DNA from: Aureliella helgolandensis
GTDB taxonomy: Bacteria > Planctomycetota > Planctomycetia > Pirellulales > Pirellulaceae
Direction of reading: 5' to 3'
NCBI RefSeq assembly: GCF_007752135.1
Contig: NZ_CP036298.1
Span: 1,612,001 to 1,676,000, forward strand
DNA: 64,000 nucleotides
In this document: positions 8,525 to 17,045 of the stretch, piece by piece
How positions within the stretch are numbered: the first letter of the stretch is position 1
Layout of the letters: the number at the start of each line of letters is the position of its first letter
Position numbers and translations under genes: made by a program
Notes under the pieces: generated by a model
What the model saw: only the letters and a program-made list of their open reading frames with translations
What the model was told of the DNA's origin: nothing
The model's database searches: none

Positions 8525-11338
8525 TCATGATTCCTCTGCCGCCACATCGCTGGCTGCAGGGGACGCCTTTTTCTTGCTGGCCTTTTTCTTGGCAGCTTTC
8601 TTTTTCGCAGGCGCTTTTTTAGCAGCCTTCTTCGTCGTTTTTTTGGCAGCTTTCTTTTTGGCGGGAGCCTTCTTCGCCTTTTTCTTCTTCTTGCTACCGC
8701 CGGCAGCGGCGCGGACTGCAAGCAAGTCAAGGGCTTGCTCGAATGTTAAGTCTTCCTGCTTCATGTCGCGTGGGAGACTCGCGTTGGTCTCGCCATCGGT
8801 AACATAGGGACCATAGCGGCCTTCGAGCAGTTGCACTGGCGCGGAGGTGACTGGAGAGGGATCGAATGTCTTGATCGGTTCCTTCTTAGCACCGCGTCCG
8901 CGTCCAGCTGCCTTAGGCTGGGCCAAGAGCGCCAACGCCTGCTCTAGCGAAACATCCATGGGAGATACCTCGGCAGGCAGGCTGCGCGTTTCGGTTCCGC
9001 ATTTGACGTAGGGGCCAAAGCGTCCGTTGCTGGCCACCACGTCTTCTTGGGATTCGGGATGGGGGCCCAGGTTTCGAGGCAGGGAGAGGAGTTTGAGTGC
9101 CACGTCGAGCGTGACGTCTTCGACCTGCATCCCCTTCATCAGTCCCGCGTTCTTCGGTTTCTCCTCTTCATCGGGATGTCCCAATTGAACGTAGGGGCCA
9201 AACCGTCCCGTTTTAATGAAGACAGGCTTGCCGGTGTCGGGGCAGTGGCCCAGTGGCTCGTCGCCCTTGGCAGCATCGGCCAGCAGTTCGAGTGCTTTGG
9301 TGAGTGAGACTTCGTCCGGGGGCAGCATGTCTGGCAGGCTTGCTTTGCGTTCTCCCTGCTCGACGAATGGACCGTAGCGGCCGACGCGAACAAAGACTTC
9401 CTCTTTAAATTCTCCCTCTTCGGGAGCGCCCAGCGAAAAGCGGCTGGTGACGCGTGGGTCGATCTCTTGGACCTTGGATGCCAAAAGCGGCCGAAGTCCC
9501 GTTGGGGCTGGGGCACCGGGTTGCCGAACCGCCGTTCCCTCGGTGCCAGCTTCGGCTTCGGCTGCTGCGAGCAGTCGTTCCGCGGCATCGCCAAAGTAGA
9601 AGTTTTGCAAGTACTCGAGAAAGCCCTTTTCATTGCGGCTGATCTCATCCAGGTAATCTTCCATTTGGGCGGTGAAGTCGTAGTTCACCAGCGTGCCCAA
9701 GTGCTCTTCGAGCAGTCGTATGACGGAGAAGGCGGTCCAGCTTGGGACCAACGCGTTGCCTTTCTTAAATACGTAGTCTCGCTGTTGGATGGTGTCGATG
9801 ATTGAGGCGTACGTACTGGGGCGGCCAATCCCCTTCTCTTCCAGCGTGCGGGTTAGGGAGGCTTCCGTGAAGCGCGCCGGCGGCTGGGTCGTGTGCGATT
9901 TGGCCGTCAGGGCTTTGCACTCCAGGACCTGCCCTTGAACCATCGGCGGCAAGAGGACCTCCTGTTGCGCGATGGCGTCGGCGGGATTATCGCTGCCCTC
10001 CACGTAGGCTCGAAGGAAGCCTTCGAATTCAATGGTCGTACCGGAGGCTTGAAATAGTGCTCCGGCTGCCTCCACCGTAACGGTCATCCGCTTCTTGCGC
10101 GCATCGGACATTTGGCACGCGATGGTGCGCTTCCAAATCAGATCGAACAGACGGAATTGCTCGTCGCTGAGTTTGCTGCGTAGGTTCTGGGGTAGTTGGA
10201 AGGGAGCACCTGCGGGGCGAATCGCCTCGTGAGCCTCCTGAGCATTTTTGACCTTGGTCGAGTAGGTGCGTTCGTCGGGGTGTAGGAAGTCGGCTCCATA
10301 CTCCTGCAGCACCAAGTCGCGGGAGGCCTTGACCGCTTCCTTCGACAGCGTCGTCGAATCGGTACGCATGTAGGTAATGTAACCATTTTCGTACAAGCTC
10401 TGTGCGACCTGCATCGTCCGCCGGGCTGTAAAGCCGAACTTGCGGTTGGCCTCCTGCTGCAGTGTACTGGTGGTAAACGGGGGCTTGGGTTTCTCTCGAA
10501 AGGGTTTCTCCTCGACCGAAGCGACATTGAATGTGGCTTCCTTGAGTTTGGCAGCCAGCTCGCTAGCCTGCTGCTCATTCATCAAGAGCAGGGAGGGATC
10601 CTTGATTTTCCCGGTTGCCGCGTCAAAGTCCTTGCCGCTGGGCAAACGCCGTCCCTCGTAGCTGACCATCCCCGCATCGAATTGTGCATTGGCAGCCGCC
10701 GTCAGAGTGGCAAGCAGGTCGGAATACGTGGCGCTATGAAACGCCATGCGGTCCCGTTCCCGTTCCACGATGACACGCACGGCCACGCTTTGCACCCGCC
10801 CGGCGGAGAGCTTGGGGCCGACTTTTTTCCAGAGTAGTTGCGACACGTCGTAACCGAAAAGACGGTCTAGGATGCGTCGCGTCTCCTGAGCCCGTACTAA
10901 GGCTTCGTCGATTTGCCGAGGATTCGAGAGGGCGTTTTGAATCGCTTCCTTGGTGATTTCGTGGAAGACGAGGCGGTGGACCGGAACCTTGGGCTTAAGG
11001 ACTTCGTGCAAGTGCCACGAGATGGCCTCCCCCTCGCGGTCTTCGTCCGTCGCCAGATAGAGAGCGTCGCACTCTTTTAACTGCTGCTTCAGCTTGGTGA
11101 CATGTTTCTTTTTGTCGGCCGGCACGATGTAGACGGGTTGAAAATCGTCGTCTACATTGACCCCCAGGTAGGCCCAAGACTCTTTCTTGTACTGTTCCGG
11201 CAGCTCTTTGCTGCCCTTGGGCAGATCCCGAATGTGCCCGATACTAGCTTCGACGACGTAGTCCGCTCCCAGAAATTTGGAGATGGTGCGGGCTTTAGCC
11301 GGAGATTCGACAATTACAAGTGATTTGGCTTTGCTCAT
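8525..11338 (-). CDS. topA: DNA topoisomerase I
   Basis: Type IA topoisomerase that relaxes negatively supercoiled DNA through a 5'-phosphotyrosine. The 937-residue protein opens with the Toprim domain (VIVESPAKARTISKFLG, then DREGEAISWHL), followed by the central topoisomerase domain (ETRRILDRLFGYDVSQLLWKKV, GLSAGRVQS-like LSAGRVQSVAVR). The active-site Tyr is residue 323 in GYITYMRTDST. Residues from about 620 hold several Toprim-C repeats (VRVGRYGPFVEQGE, IKTGRFGPYVQLGH, NGRFGPYVKCG, EGRYGPYVTDGE) rather than Cys4 zinc fingers. The last 55 residues are a Lys/Ala-rich tail like histone H1 C termini, expected to bind DNA non-specifically. It is probably essential. The ATG at 11338 begins MSKAKSLVIVESPAKA. 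Confidence 0.97.
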   Translation of the reverse strand: MSKAKSLVIVESPAKARTISKFLGADYVVEASIGHIRDLPKGSKELPEQYKKESWAYLGVNVDDDFQPVYIVPADKKKHVTKLKQQLKECDALYLATDEDREGEAISWHLHEVLKPKVPVHRLVFHEITKEAIQNALSNPRQIDEALVRAQETRRILDRLFGYDVSQLLWKKVGPKLSAGRVQSVAVRVIVERERDRMAFHSATYSDLLATLTAAANAQFDAGMVSYEGRRLPSGKDFDAATGKIKDPSLLLMNEQQASELAAKLKEATFNVASVEEKPFREKPKPPFTTSTLQQEANRKFGFTARRTMQVAQSLYENGYITYMRTDSTTLSKEAVKASRDLVLQEYGADFLHPDERTYSTKVKNAQEAHEAIRPAGAPFQLPQNLRSKLSDEQFRLFDLIWKRTIACQMSDARKKRMTVTVEAAGALFQASGTTIEFEGFLRAYVEGSDNPADAIAQQEVLLPPMVQGQVLECKALTAKSHTTQPPARFTEASLTRTLEEKGIGRPSTYASIIDTIQQRDYVFKKGNALVPSWTAFSVIRLLEEHLGTLVNYDFTAQMEDYLDEISRNEKGFLEYLQNFYFGDAAERLLAAAEAEAGTEGTAVRQPGAPAPTGLRPLLASKVQEIDPRVTSRFSLGAPEEGEFKEEVFVRVGRYGPFVEQGERKASLPDMLPPDEVSLTKALELLADAAKGDEPLGHCPDTGKPVFIKTGRFGPYVQLGHPDEEEKPKNAGLMKGMQVEDVTLDVALKLLSLPRNLGPHPESQEDVVASNGRFGPYVKCGTETRSLPAEVSPMDVSLEQALALLAQPKAAGRGRGAKKEPIKTFDPSPVTSAPVQLLEGRYGPYVTDGETNASLPRDMKQEDLTFEQALDLLAVRAAAGGSKKKKKAKKAPAKKKAAKKTTKKAAKKAPAKKKAAKKKASKKKASPAASDVAAEES

Positions 11339-11925
11339 GGATCGCTTAATACTTCTATGGGATTTGTCGAAAGTCAGACTTGCGGCTATTTTGGGTGGGC
11401 TGTTTGGACTGTTCGAGGTCTAACGGCAACTAGTGCACTGTAAACACAGAGGTCCTACCTAGTAAAGCGGGGTTGGAAAGTCGCCTAGCTGGATGAGGTG
11501 GAGGTTTAGGTGGTTTAGGACGCTTGTCCGCCTGCCAGTTTTCTCAGTTCCTAGCAACCTCGTATCTGCAAAAACGGAAAACCTTGCTATCCTGTGTGGT
11601 TCTGCAGGCGTAGACACTTAGTACTGCCTCCTTCTGCCCGGCGCTCGCATGCTGGGGGATGTTTGCGTGTTGGGGATATAAATGTGTCCCACAACCACGC
11701 GAGCTGGGCTGTCCCCCGGTGGGGAGGCCACTAGAAGAGGATGCACGACAAAAGTGTGATTGCCTGAAGGAACCCATGTCTGAGGCGGCATCTTTCCGAT
11801 TGTTTGGGGCTGCTTTCATCCACCAATCCCTACGGGTGGATCAATTGTCAAACAATGCAAAATGCGTACGGCAAGTACGACAGAATCAACTACCATGAAA
11901 CGGCTGTAAGTTAGGAAACTACTGG
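11339..11925. other. Intergenic region between divergent topA and SurA/PpiD-like gene
   Basis: Nearly 600 bases without a credible gene. Short frames on both strands (such as 11544-11819 and 11659-11898) lack any family feature and have atypical composition for this genome. It must contain the divergent promoters; I could not assign -35/-10 boxes with confidence. No tRNA-like fold was recognised. Confidence 0.45.
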
Positions 11926-14430
11926 ATGTCTACCCCTTTTGCAATCTTCCGCAAAAACCAAACGTTCTGGATGGCAGGCCTTGTCCTGCTCTCGTTGCTG
12001 GCTTTCGTCGTGGCCCCTGCCATTGAGACCGCATCTCAAGCCTTCCGCGGTGCGACGGGAGATGAAGCAGTCGTCGTGAAGTGGGAGGGCGGACTGATTA
12101 CGGTAGCCGATCTCAACCATAACACGCAAAAACATGGCAATTTGGTCCGTTTCCTCAACAGCCTGGCCGAAGAGGTCGTCGCTGCCGGAGGCGTTCCGCA
12201 GGTTCCCGGATTTGAGTACGATCCGCAAACCCGCCAAATTGTCGGCCTCGGCATCCAGTCGAGCACCAATCAGCTCGATATTTGTCGCGGTCGCATTCTG
12301 GCTACGGAAGCCGAGCGATTGGGGATTACCTTCAGCGACGATTCGATCGACGAATTTATCCGTTTGTTTTGCGATCGGAAAATAACCAACAAGCGTTTGG
12401 CGGAGATTTTGCAGGAGTCGACCAGTGGCCGACTGAGCAATTTTGATCTTCGTGAAATGCTCAAGCGTGAGCTCTCGGCACTGGTGGTCGGGCAAATTGC
12501 GCGGGCTGGAATCTACGCCCAACCTCCTGGCAAAACCTTCCGTGATTTTGAAAAACTGAATCAGACTGCCAAGGTCGAAGCTTTCCCGGTCTTCGTGGAT
12601 CAGTACATCAGCCAGGTAACTGGTGAGCCTACGGAAGCGGAAATTCAAACCATTTATCAAGCCGGATCGCAGTCTGCTCCCGATCCCACCTCGCCCAACC
12701 CCGGCTTCGTGCGACGCTATCAAGCCAACGTTGAGTACGTTGAAGCGAATCTCACGGAATGGACTGAGCGCGCCAAGGCCGACATCACCGAAGAGCAGTT
12801 GCGAGAGGAATACGAACAGCGAAAGCTGATGGGACGATTGCAGGTTCCCGTTACTGAGGATGAAGGTGACGCAGGTACCGCGGAAGCACCTGCAGCCGAG
12901 ACGCCAGCGACCGAGGCCACCACCGCTGAGGAAGCGGCCACGCCCAGCCAGCCAGCTGCGGAAGAGCCGTCGGCAGTAGAGGCTCCAGCCGCTGAAACTC
13001 AGTCCACTGAAACCCCAGCAGCTGAGACGCCGGCGAGCGATGAGCAGAGTCGTGCTGGGACGCGAGGCACGGCGGTGCGGTTGGTGAACTTCGTCCAATC
13101 GGAAACGGCGCCGGGCAGCGATCTACCGCCGCCTGTTGTTCAGCCGCCCCAGTTGGGCCAAGACGCTGCCAACGCTGCCGCTGAAGCTGCGGAGGCCTCG
13201 GAGCCAGCCAACGCAACTGAGGAGGCAGCCCCGGCCGCCGATAAGGCACCCGCTGAGGCTGAAGCTCCACAGACGCCCGGAGCTGCCGACGAGCCAGCGG
13301 AGACCCCTGAAGATGCGTCTACCGAAGCTGCTGCGGCAGAGGTGGCCTCGCCGAGTGAAGCGGATCCCAACGCACCGGGGCTGGCTGCAGATGCTGAAGC
13401 AGCAGCCGAAGAGGCTGCTCCCGCCATGCGAGATCAAACTTTTGAAGAGGCTCGCGAAGAAATTTTGGAGTCCCTTGCCCGCGACGCCGCTAGTCCAGCG
13501 ATGCAGCAGGCGTTGGAAGAGCTTGTCAACAAGCACATGAATCCTTACTACGCTGCCTATCGTCAGTACGAAGCGTTCAGCAATAACGATGAGCTGGCGG
13601 ACAAGGATGAAGAAGAGTCCCGGACACCGCCCGCGCGGCCTGACATCAAGAAGATTGCTACGGAATTAGGGCTGAAGTATGTGGAAACCGGCATGGTGGA
13701 TATCACCACTCTTTCGCAGACGCAGTTCGGTGGCGGTCCCGTCAATGGCGATGGGCTGTCGGGAACGGTCGCCGAAAATTTGATGACACCGCAGTTGCTC
13801 GAGCTTTTCCGCCCCGTGCAAAGCATTTATTACGATCAGCAAGCACTGATGACTGGGGGGAATTTTGATTTCCTGCAGTTCATTTCCTGGAAGACCGCGG
13901 AGCGACTACCCTATGCTCCGGAATTGCCGGAAGTGCGCGACGAGGTCGTTGATGCGTGGAAGCGTCAGCAGGCTCGAGTGCTGGCAAGTGCTGCTGCAAG
14001 CGTGTTAGCGAAGAAGGTAACGACAGGCGAATCCGCCTGGCAAGCGGCCCTCGATACCAACGAGCAAGCCTTGGTCGTGCAAACGGCTCCGTTTACTTGG
14101 ATGACCCGCTTCAATGAATACATCATGCCCTCCAACGTGCCAACTTTGGACACGGTGGGTACGGAGTTTATGCGAGCGGTGTTTAGTGCTAAAGTGGGGC
14201 AGCCATTCGTCGCCCCCAACCAGCCGCAATCCGCTTACTACGTGACGCGAGTCCTCGAGTTTGCACCCTCGGAGCAGGAGTTGCAGGAACGGTTCAATGC
14301 CGATCCGACGAAGAGCGGACCGCTGGGCATTGCGCGTCAGGAAGTCAACGAAACCTTCCTGGACTGGTACCAGAATCTAGAGCGTCGCTTAGGGGTTGAA
14401 TGGCAGATTAACCCAGGTTCCATCAACTAG
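11926..14430 (+). CDS. Membrane-anchored SurA/PpiD-like protein with long Ala/Glu/Pro-rich insert
   Basis: An 834-residue protein with one N-terminal transmembrane helix (residues about 14-33, FWMAGLVLLSLLAFVVAPAI) and a large periplasmic part. Residues about 40-260 (VVVKWEGGLITVADLNHNTQ, EAERLGITFSDDSIDEFIRLF, SNFDLREMLKRELSALVVGQI) resemble the SurA/PpiD N-terminal chaperone fold. Residues about 300-500 are a low-complexity Ala/Glu/Pro/Thr stretch, likely disordered. The C-terminal third has charged helices and SAYYVTRVLEFAPSEQELQERF. I cannot find a clear parvulin active site, so PPIase activity is doubtful and a chaperone-like role is more likely. The next gene starts 17 bases downstream and is probably cotranscribed. 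A 395-codon frame runs antisense to its first half (see rejected list). Confidence 0.78.
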   Translation: MSTPFAIFRKNQTFWMAGLVLLSLLAFVVAPAIETASQAFRGATGDEAVVVKWEGGLITVADLNHNTQKHGNLVRFLNSLAEEVVAAGGVPQVPGFEYDPQTRQIVGLGIQSSTNQLDICRGRILATEAERLGITFSDDSIDEFIRLFCDRKITNKRLAEILQESTSGRLSNFDLREMLKRELSALVVGQIARAGIYAQPPGKTFRDFEKLNQTAKVEAFPVFVDQYISQVTGEPTEAEIQTIYQAGSQSAPDPTSPNPGFVRRYQANVEYVEANLTEWTERAKADITEEQLREEYEQRKLMGRLQVPVTEDEGDAGTAEAPAAETPATEATTAEEAATPSQPAAEEPSAVEAPAAETQSTETPAAETPASDEQSRAGTRGTAVRLVNFVQSETAPGSDLPPPVVQPPQLGQDAANAAAEAAEASEPANATEEAAPAADKAPAEAEAPQTPGAADEPAETPEDASTEAAAAEVASPSEADPNAPGLAADAEAAAEEAAPAMRDQTFEEAREEILESLARDAASPAMQQALEELVNKHMNPYYAAYRQYEAFSNNDELADKDEEESRTPPARPDIKKIATELGLKYVETGMVDITTLSQTQFGGGPVNGDGLSGTVAENLMTPQLLELFRPVQSIYYDQQALMTGGNFDFLQFISWKTAERLPYAPELPEVRDEVVDAWKRQQARVLASAAASVLAKKVTTGESAWQAALDTNEQALVVQTAPFTWMTRFNEYIMPSNVPTLDTVGTEFMRAVFSAKVGQPFVAPNQPQSAYYVTRVLEFAPSEQELQERFNADPTKSGPLGIARQEVNETFLDWYQNLERRLGVEWQINPGSIN

Positions 14431-14447
14431 CTCTAACTGGTATTTCG

Positions 14448-16034
14448 ATGATGCTATCCACTTCACCTTGTGAGCAAATTCGGGACATCGCTGGAGACCC
14501 GGCGGCGAATCAAACAGAGGTTGCTCATAAGGGAAGGGGGACGCGGCAGAGTGGTCGGGCCTTGCGGAAGAGCTTGCGGCTGGGATTGTCGCGCTGGCAG
14601 ATTGGCCTAGCGCTGTTCACCCTGTCTGCCACTCTCTCGTTGACTGCTTGTGCGCAGGATGCCCCCAGCTCAACGCCAGCGGCAGACTCGCCGCCTGCTG
14701 CTGCATTAGACGCTCCCCAAGGGGCCGAGCAGGAAATTCAGTTCACCCGTACCGCCGGCAGCGACTGGACTGCGTTTCTGGGGCCCAATGGCGATGGCAC
14801 GTCTCCCGAGACGGGCGTGCGGCCGGACCTATGGAGCCCACACCCAGCCATCCGCTGGTCCATGCCGTTGGGCGTCAGCTATGGTGGTCCGACGATCTGT
14901 CAGGGCCGGTTGCTGCAGTTTGACCGCTTTGGTAATCAGGAACGCTTGACCTGCTTTGAAGCGGAGACCGCGCGGGAATTGTGGAGGTTTGAGTCCAGCG
15001 TTGAGTACGACGATATGTATGGGTACAACAACGGTCCCCGTTGTTCGCCGATCGTGGATGGTGATCTCATTTACACCTATGGCGTTACCGGCCGGCTGAG
15101 CTGTGTTGAACTCAAGACGGGCAAGCGAGTTTGGTCGAAGGATATGGTGCTGGACTACGACGTGGTGCAGAACTTTTTCGGCGTTGCCAGTTCGCCATTT
15201 GTCTTCCAGGACCTGTTGTTGGTCATGGTGGGCGGTAGTACGAAAGAGTCGCTCTCGTTGCCCCCAGGCCGCCTGGATCAGGTGGAACCCAGCGGCTCTG
15301 CCATCGTTGCACTAGATAAACGGACTGGCCAGGAGGTTTACCGCCTTGGGGATGATCTGGCGAGCTACGCTTCGCTCACGGTACGCGAGATTGAAGGAGA
15401 GCCGACTGGTCTAGCCTTCTTGCGAAACGGTTTGTTGGCCTGGGAGCCGCAGTCGGGCAAGCAAAGGTTTGCTTATCCCTGGCGGGCACCGATGCTGGAG
15501 AGTGTCAATGCTGCGCTGCCGGTCACGAGTGGGGATCGCATCCTGCTATCCGAGGCCTACGAAGTTGGCAGCGTATTATTAGAATCCGTTGAGGGGAGCC
15601 CCGAGGTTGTCTGGAAAGATAGCGGCCCACGCAACAAATGCAGCTTTCGGGCTCACTGGTCAACCCCGGTCTTGATTGACGGCTATCTCTACGGCTGCAA
15701 CGGCCGCAATCAGCCCGATAGTGACTTGCGGTGTGTCCGCTTGGCGGATGGGGAGGTCCAGTGGATGGATCGTCGCCATGAACGCAGTAGCGTGCTGGCC
15801 GTGGATGGTTATTTGATCGTCCTCGGAGAGTATGGTCGGCTGGATTTGATTCGCCCGAACCCAGAGAAACTGGAGGTGGTCCGCACCGTTGATTTGAGTG
15901 AAATCGTGGATCCGGTGGATGGGCTGCCCTTGCTGGATTATCCCTGTTGGGCTGCACCCGTGTTGTCTCACGGGCAGCTCTACCTGCGTGGCAATCGTCA
16001 CCTGGTGAGTTTCGACCTGATACCCGGCACGTAG
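14448..16034 (+). CDS. PQQ-like beta-propeller repeat protein, probable lipoprotein
   Basis: A 528-residue exported protein. A basic N-terminal stretch precedes a hydrophobic segment (WQIGLALFTLSATLSLTAC) ending in a plausible lipobox (LTAC), so it may be lipid-anchored in the periplasm; the signal sits about 55 residues in, so the true start may be downstream of 14448. The mature part has repeats typical of PQQ-binding-like propellers (LTCFEAETARELWRFE, LSCVELKTGKRVWSKD, IVALDKRTGQEVYRLG, WEPQSGKQRFAYPW). In planctomycetes such proteins are widespread and mostly uncharacterised; cofactor binding cannot be inferred. It follows the SurA/PpiD-like gene by 17 bases, an arrangement that would fit outer-membrane protein handling (BamB is also a propeller lipoprotein), but that link is inference. 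Confidence 0.82.
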   Translation: MMLSTSPCEQIRDIAGDPAANQTEVAHKGRGTRQSGRALRKSLRLGLSRWQIGLALFTLSATLSLTACAQDAPSSTPAADSPPAAALDAPQGAEQEIQFTRTAGSDWTAFLGPNGDGTSPETGVRPDLWSPHPAIRWSMPLGVSYGGPTICQGRLLQFDRFGNQERLTCFEAETARELWRFESSVEYDDMYGYNNGPRCSPIVDGDLIYTYGVTGRLSCVELKTGKRVWSKDMVLDYDVVQNFFGVASSPFVFQDLLLVMVGGSTKESLSLPPGRLDQVEPSGSAIVALDKRTGQEVYRLGDDLASYASLTVREIEGEPTGLAFLRNGLLAWEPQSGKQRFAYPWRAPMLESVNAALPVTSGDRILLSEAYEVGSVLLESVEGSPEVVWKDSGPRNKCSFRAHWSTPVLIDGYLYGCNGRNQPDSDLRCVRLADGEVQWMDRRHERSSVLAVDGYLIVLGEYGRLDLIRPNPEKLEVVRTVDLSEIVDPVDGLPLLDYPCWAAPVLSHGQLYLRGNRHLVSFDLIPGT

Positions 16035-16068
16035 GTTCATCAGGCGGGGCGTCAACTTCGAAGTCGGC

Positions 16069-16629
16069 CTACTCGTCGTTGATGTCGATCAACGTAAAGG
16101 TCGAGTCGGTCTTGAGCAGTGCTTTGTCATCAGGGAAGGTATGGATGGCTTGCACGTGCATGCTGCGTAGCCGATGCTCCACGTGGATAAAGCTCAAGCC
16201 ACCAATCGCAATGCGGCCGCTCGAGTCAAAGAGTTGGAGCAGTTCGTGGTTCTGGGAGGCCTCGCCCAGCTGCTTTTGAAGCATCCAGAACATTTCTGCG
16301 GGGACCCGTTCGAGTTCGAACTTGTACTGGTAGTCAATTCCCTTGCGGACTTCCAGTTTGTCCTGCTGCCCGTGGGTCATGGGGAGGGTAAGGATGCGTC
16401 TTCCCTGAGGGAGCAGTTGGTGGTTGGAGGCTGCGACCTCAGTAATCGTCCCGTTCTCACAAGCCCAGCTGACAACATGCCCATCCACCGTGATGTGAAT
16501 TTGGGCGGTGAAGTTCTCCCGCTCGATGCGTTGGGATTTGTAAATGTGGAAGAGTTCGGGGTGGACTGATCTCCCAAGCAGTTGAAAAGTCAACTGAGCT
16601 ACTTTGGGACGAACGGTAGACAAGTCCAT
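16069..16629 (-). CDS. DUF2617-like hypothetical protein
   Basis: A cytoplasmic protein of about 186 residues starting MDLSTVRPKVAQLTFQLLGR (ATG 16629; an ATG at 16674 would add 15 residues, and neither has a good ribosome-binding site). It has SVHPELFHIYKSQRIERENFTAQIHITVDGHVVSW near the start, and GGLSFIHVEHRLRSMHVQAIHTFPDDKALLKTDSTF at the end. The layout resembles DUF2617, a family of unknown function in planctomycetes and actinobacteria; I make this match from memory. It is convergent with the PQQ protein gene. Confidence 0.68.
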   Translation of the reverse strand: MDLSTVRPKVAQLTFQLLGRSVHPELFHIYKSQRIERENFTAQIHITVDGHVVSWACENGTITEVAASNHQLLPQGRRILTLPMTHGQQDKLEVRKGIDYQYKFELERVPAEMFWMLQKQLGEASQNHELLQLFDSSGRIAIGGLSFIHVEHRLRSMHVQAIHTFPDDKALLKTDSTFTLIDINDE

Positions 16630-16674
16630 AGGGTGCAGTTCCTGGCAGTCAGACGAGGAGAGACGAGGGGGCAT

Positions 16675-17045
16675 TCTAACAAGATCTGGATCAATTTTGG
16701 CAGGATGCGCCGATGGAAAGTGACCGAGATATCACGAAATGTTTGAGAAGGGCCCTAATGACTCCGTTGGCCGCAGTCCATTATAGGCAGAGGCGTATAA
16801 ATGTACCAAGAGCACATGGAGAGCCAATTTGCTAAAGTTAAACGATCGCAGCAATCGCCCAGGGGGGGGCAAATGCTTTTTGGATTTCAGGCTCGATAGA
16901 CAATGCATTCATTGGCAATCTCGACTACATTGCGGGTAATGCAATGTTTTAAGAGACAAATACTTTCCGTTGGACAACTCCGACTCGCCAAATTGTGTTG
17001 GCCTCGTAGGCGGTTGTCACTCATCCAAGTTGAGCATCAAGAGCC
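16675..17045. other. Intergenic region upstream of glgA
   Basis: About 370 bases (415 if the shorter downstream gene start at 16629 is used) between divergent genes. AT-richer than its surroundings; no gene, hairpin or RNA recognised. Expected to hold the promoter for glgA-galT. Confidence 0.4.

Noticed and set aside
11911-13098. 395-codon open frame antisense to the SurA/PpiD-like gene
   Set aside because: It mirrors the Ala/Glu/Pro-rich and codon-biased sense gene, is Arg/Leu/Gly-rich without family motifs, and has no independent ribosome-binding site. The sense gene has a transmembrane anchor and family features.
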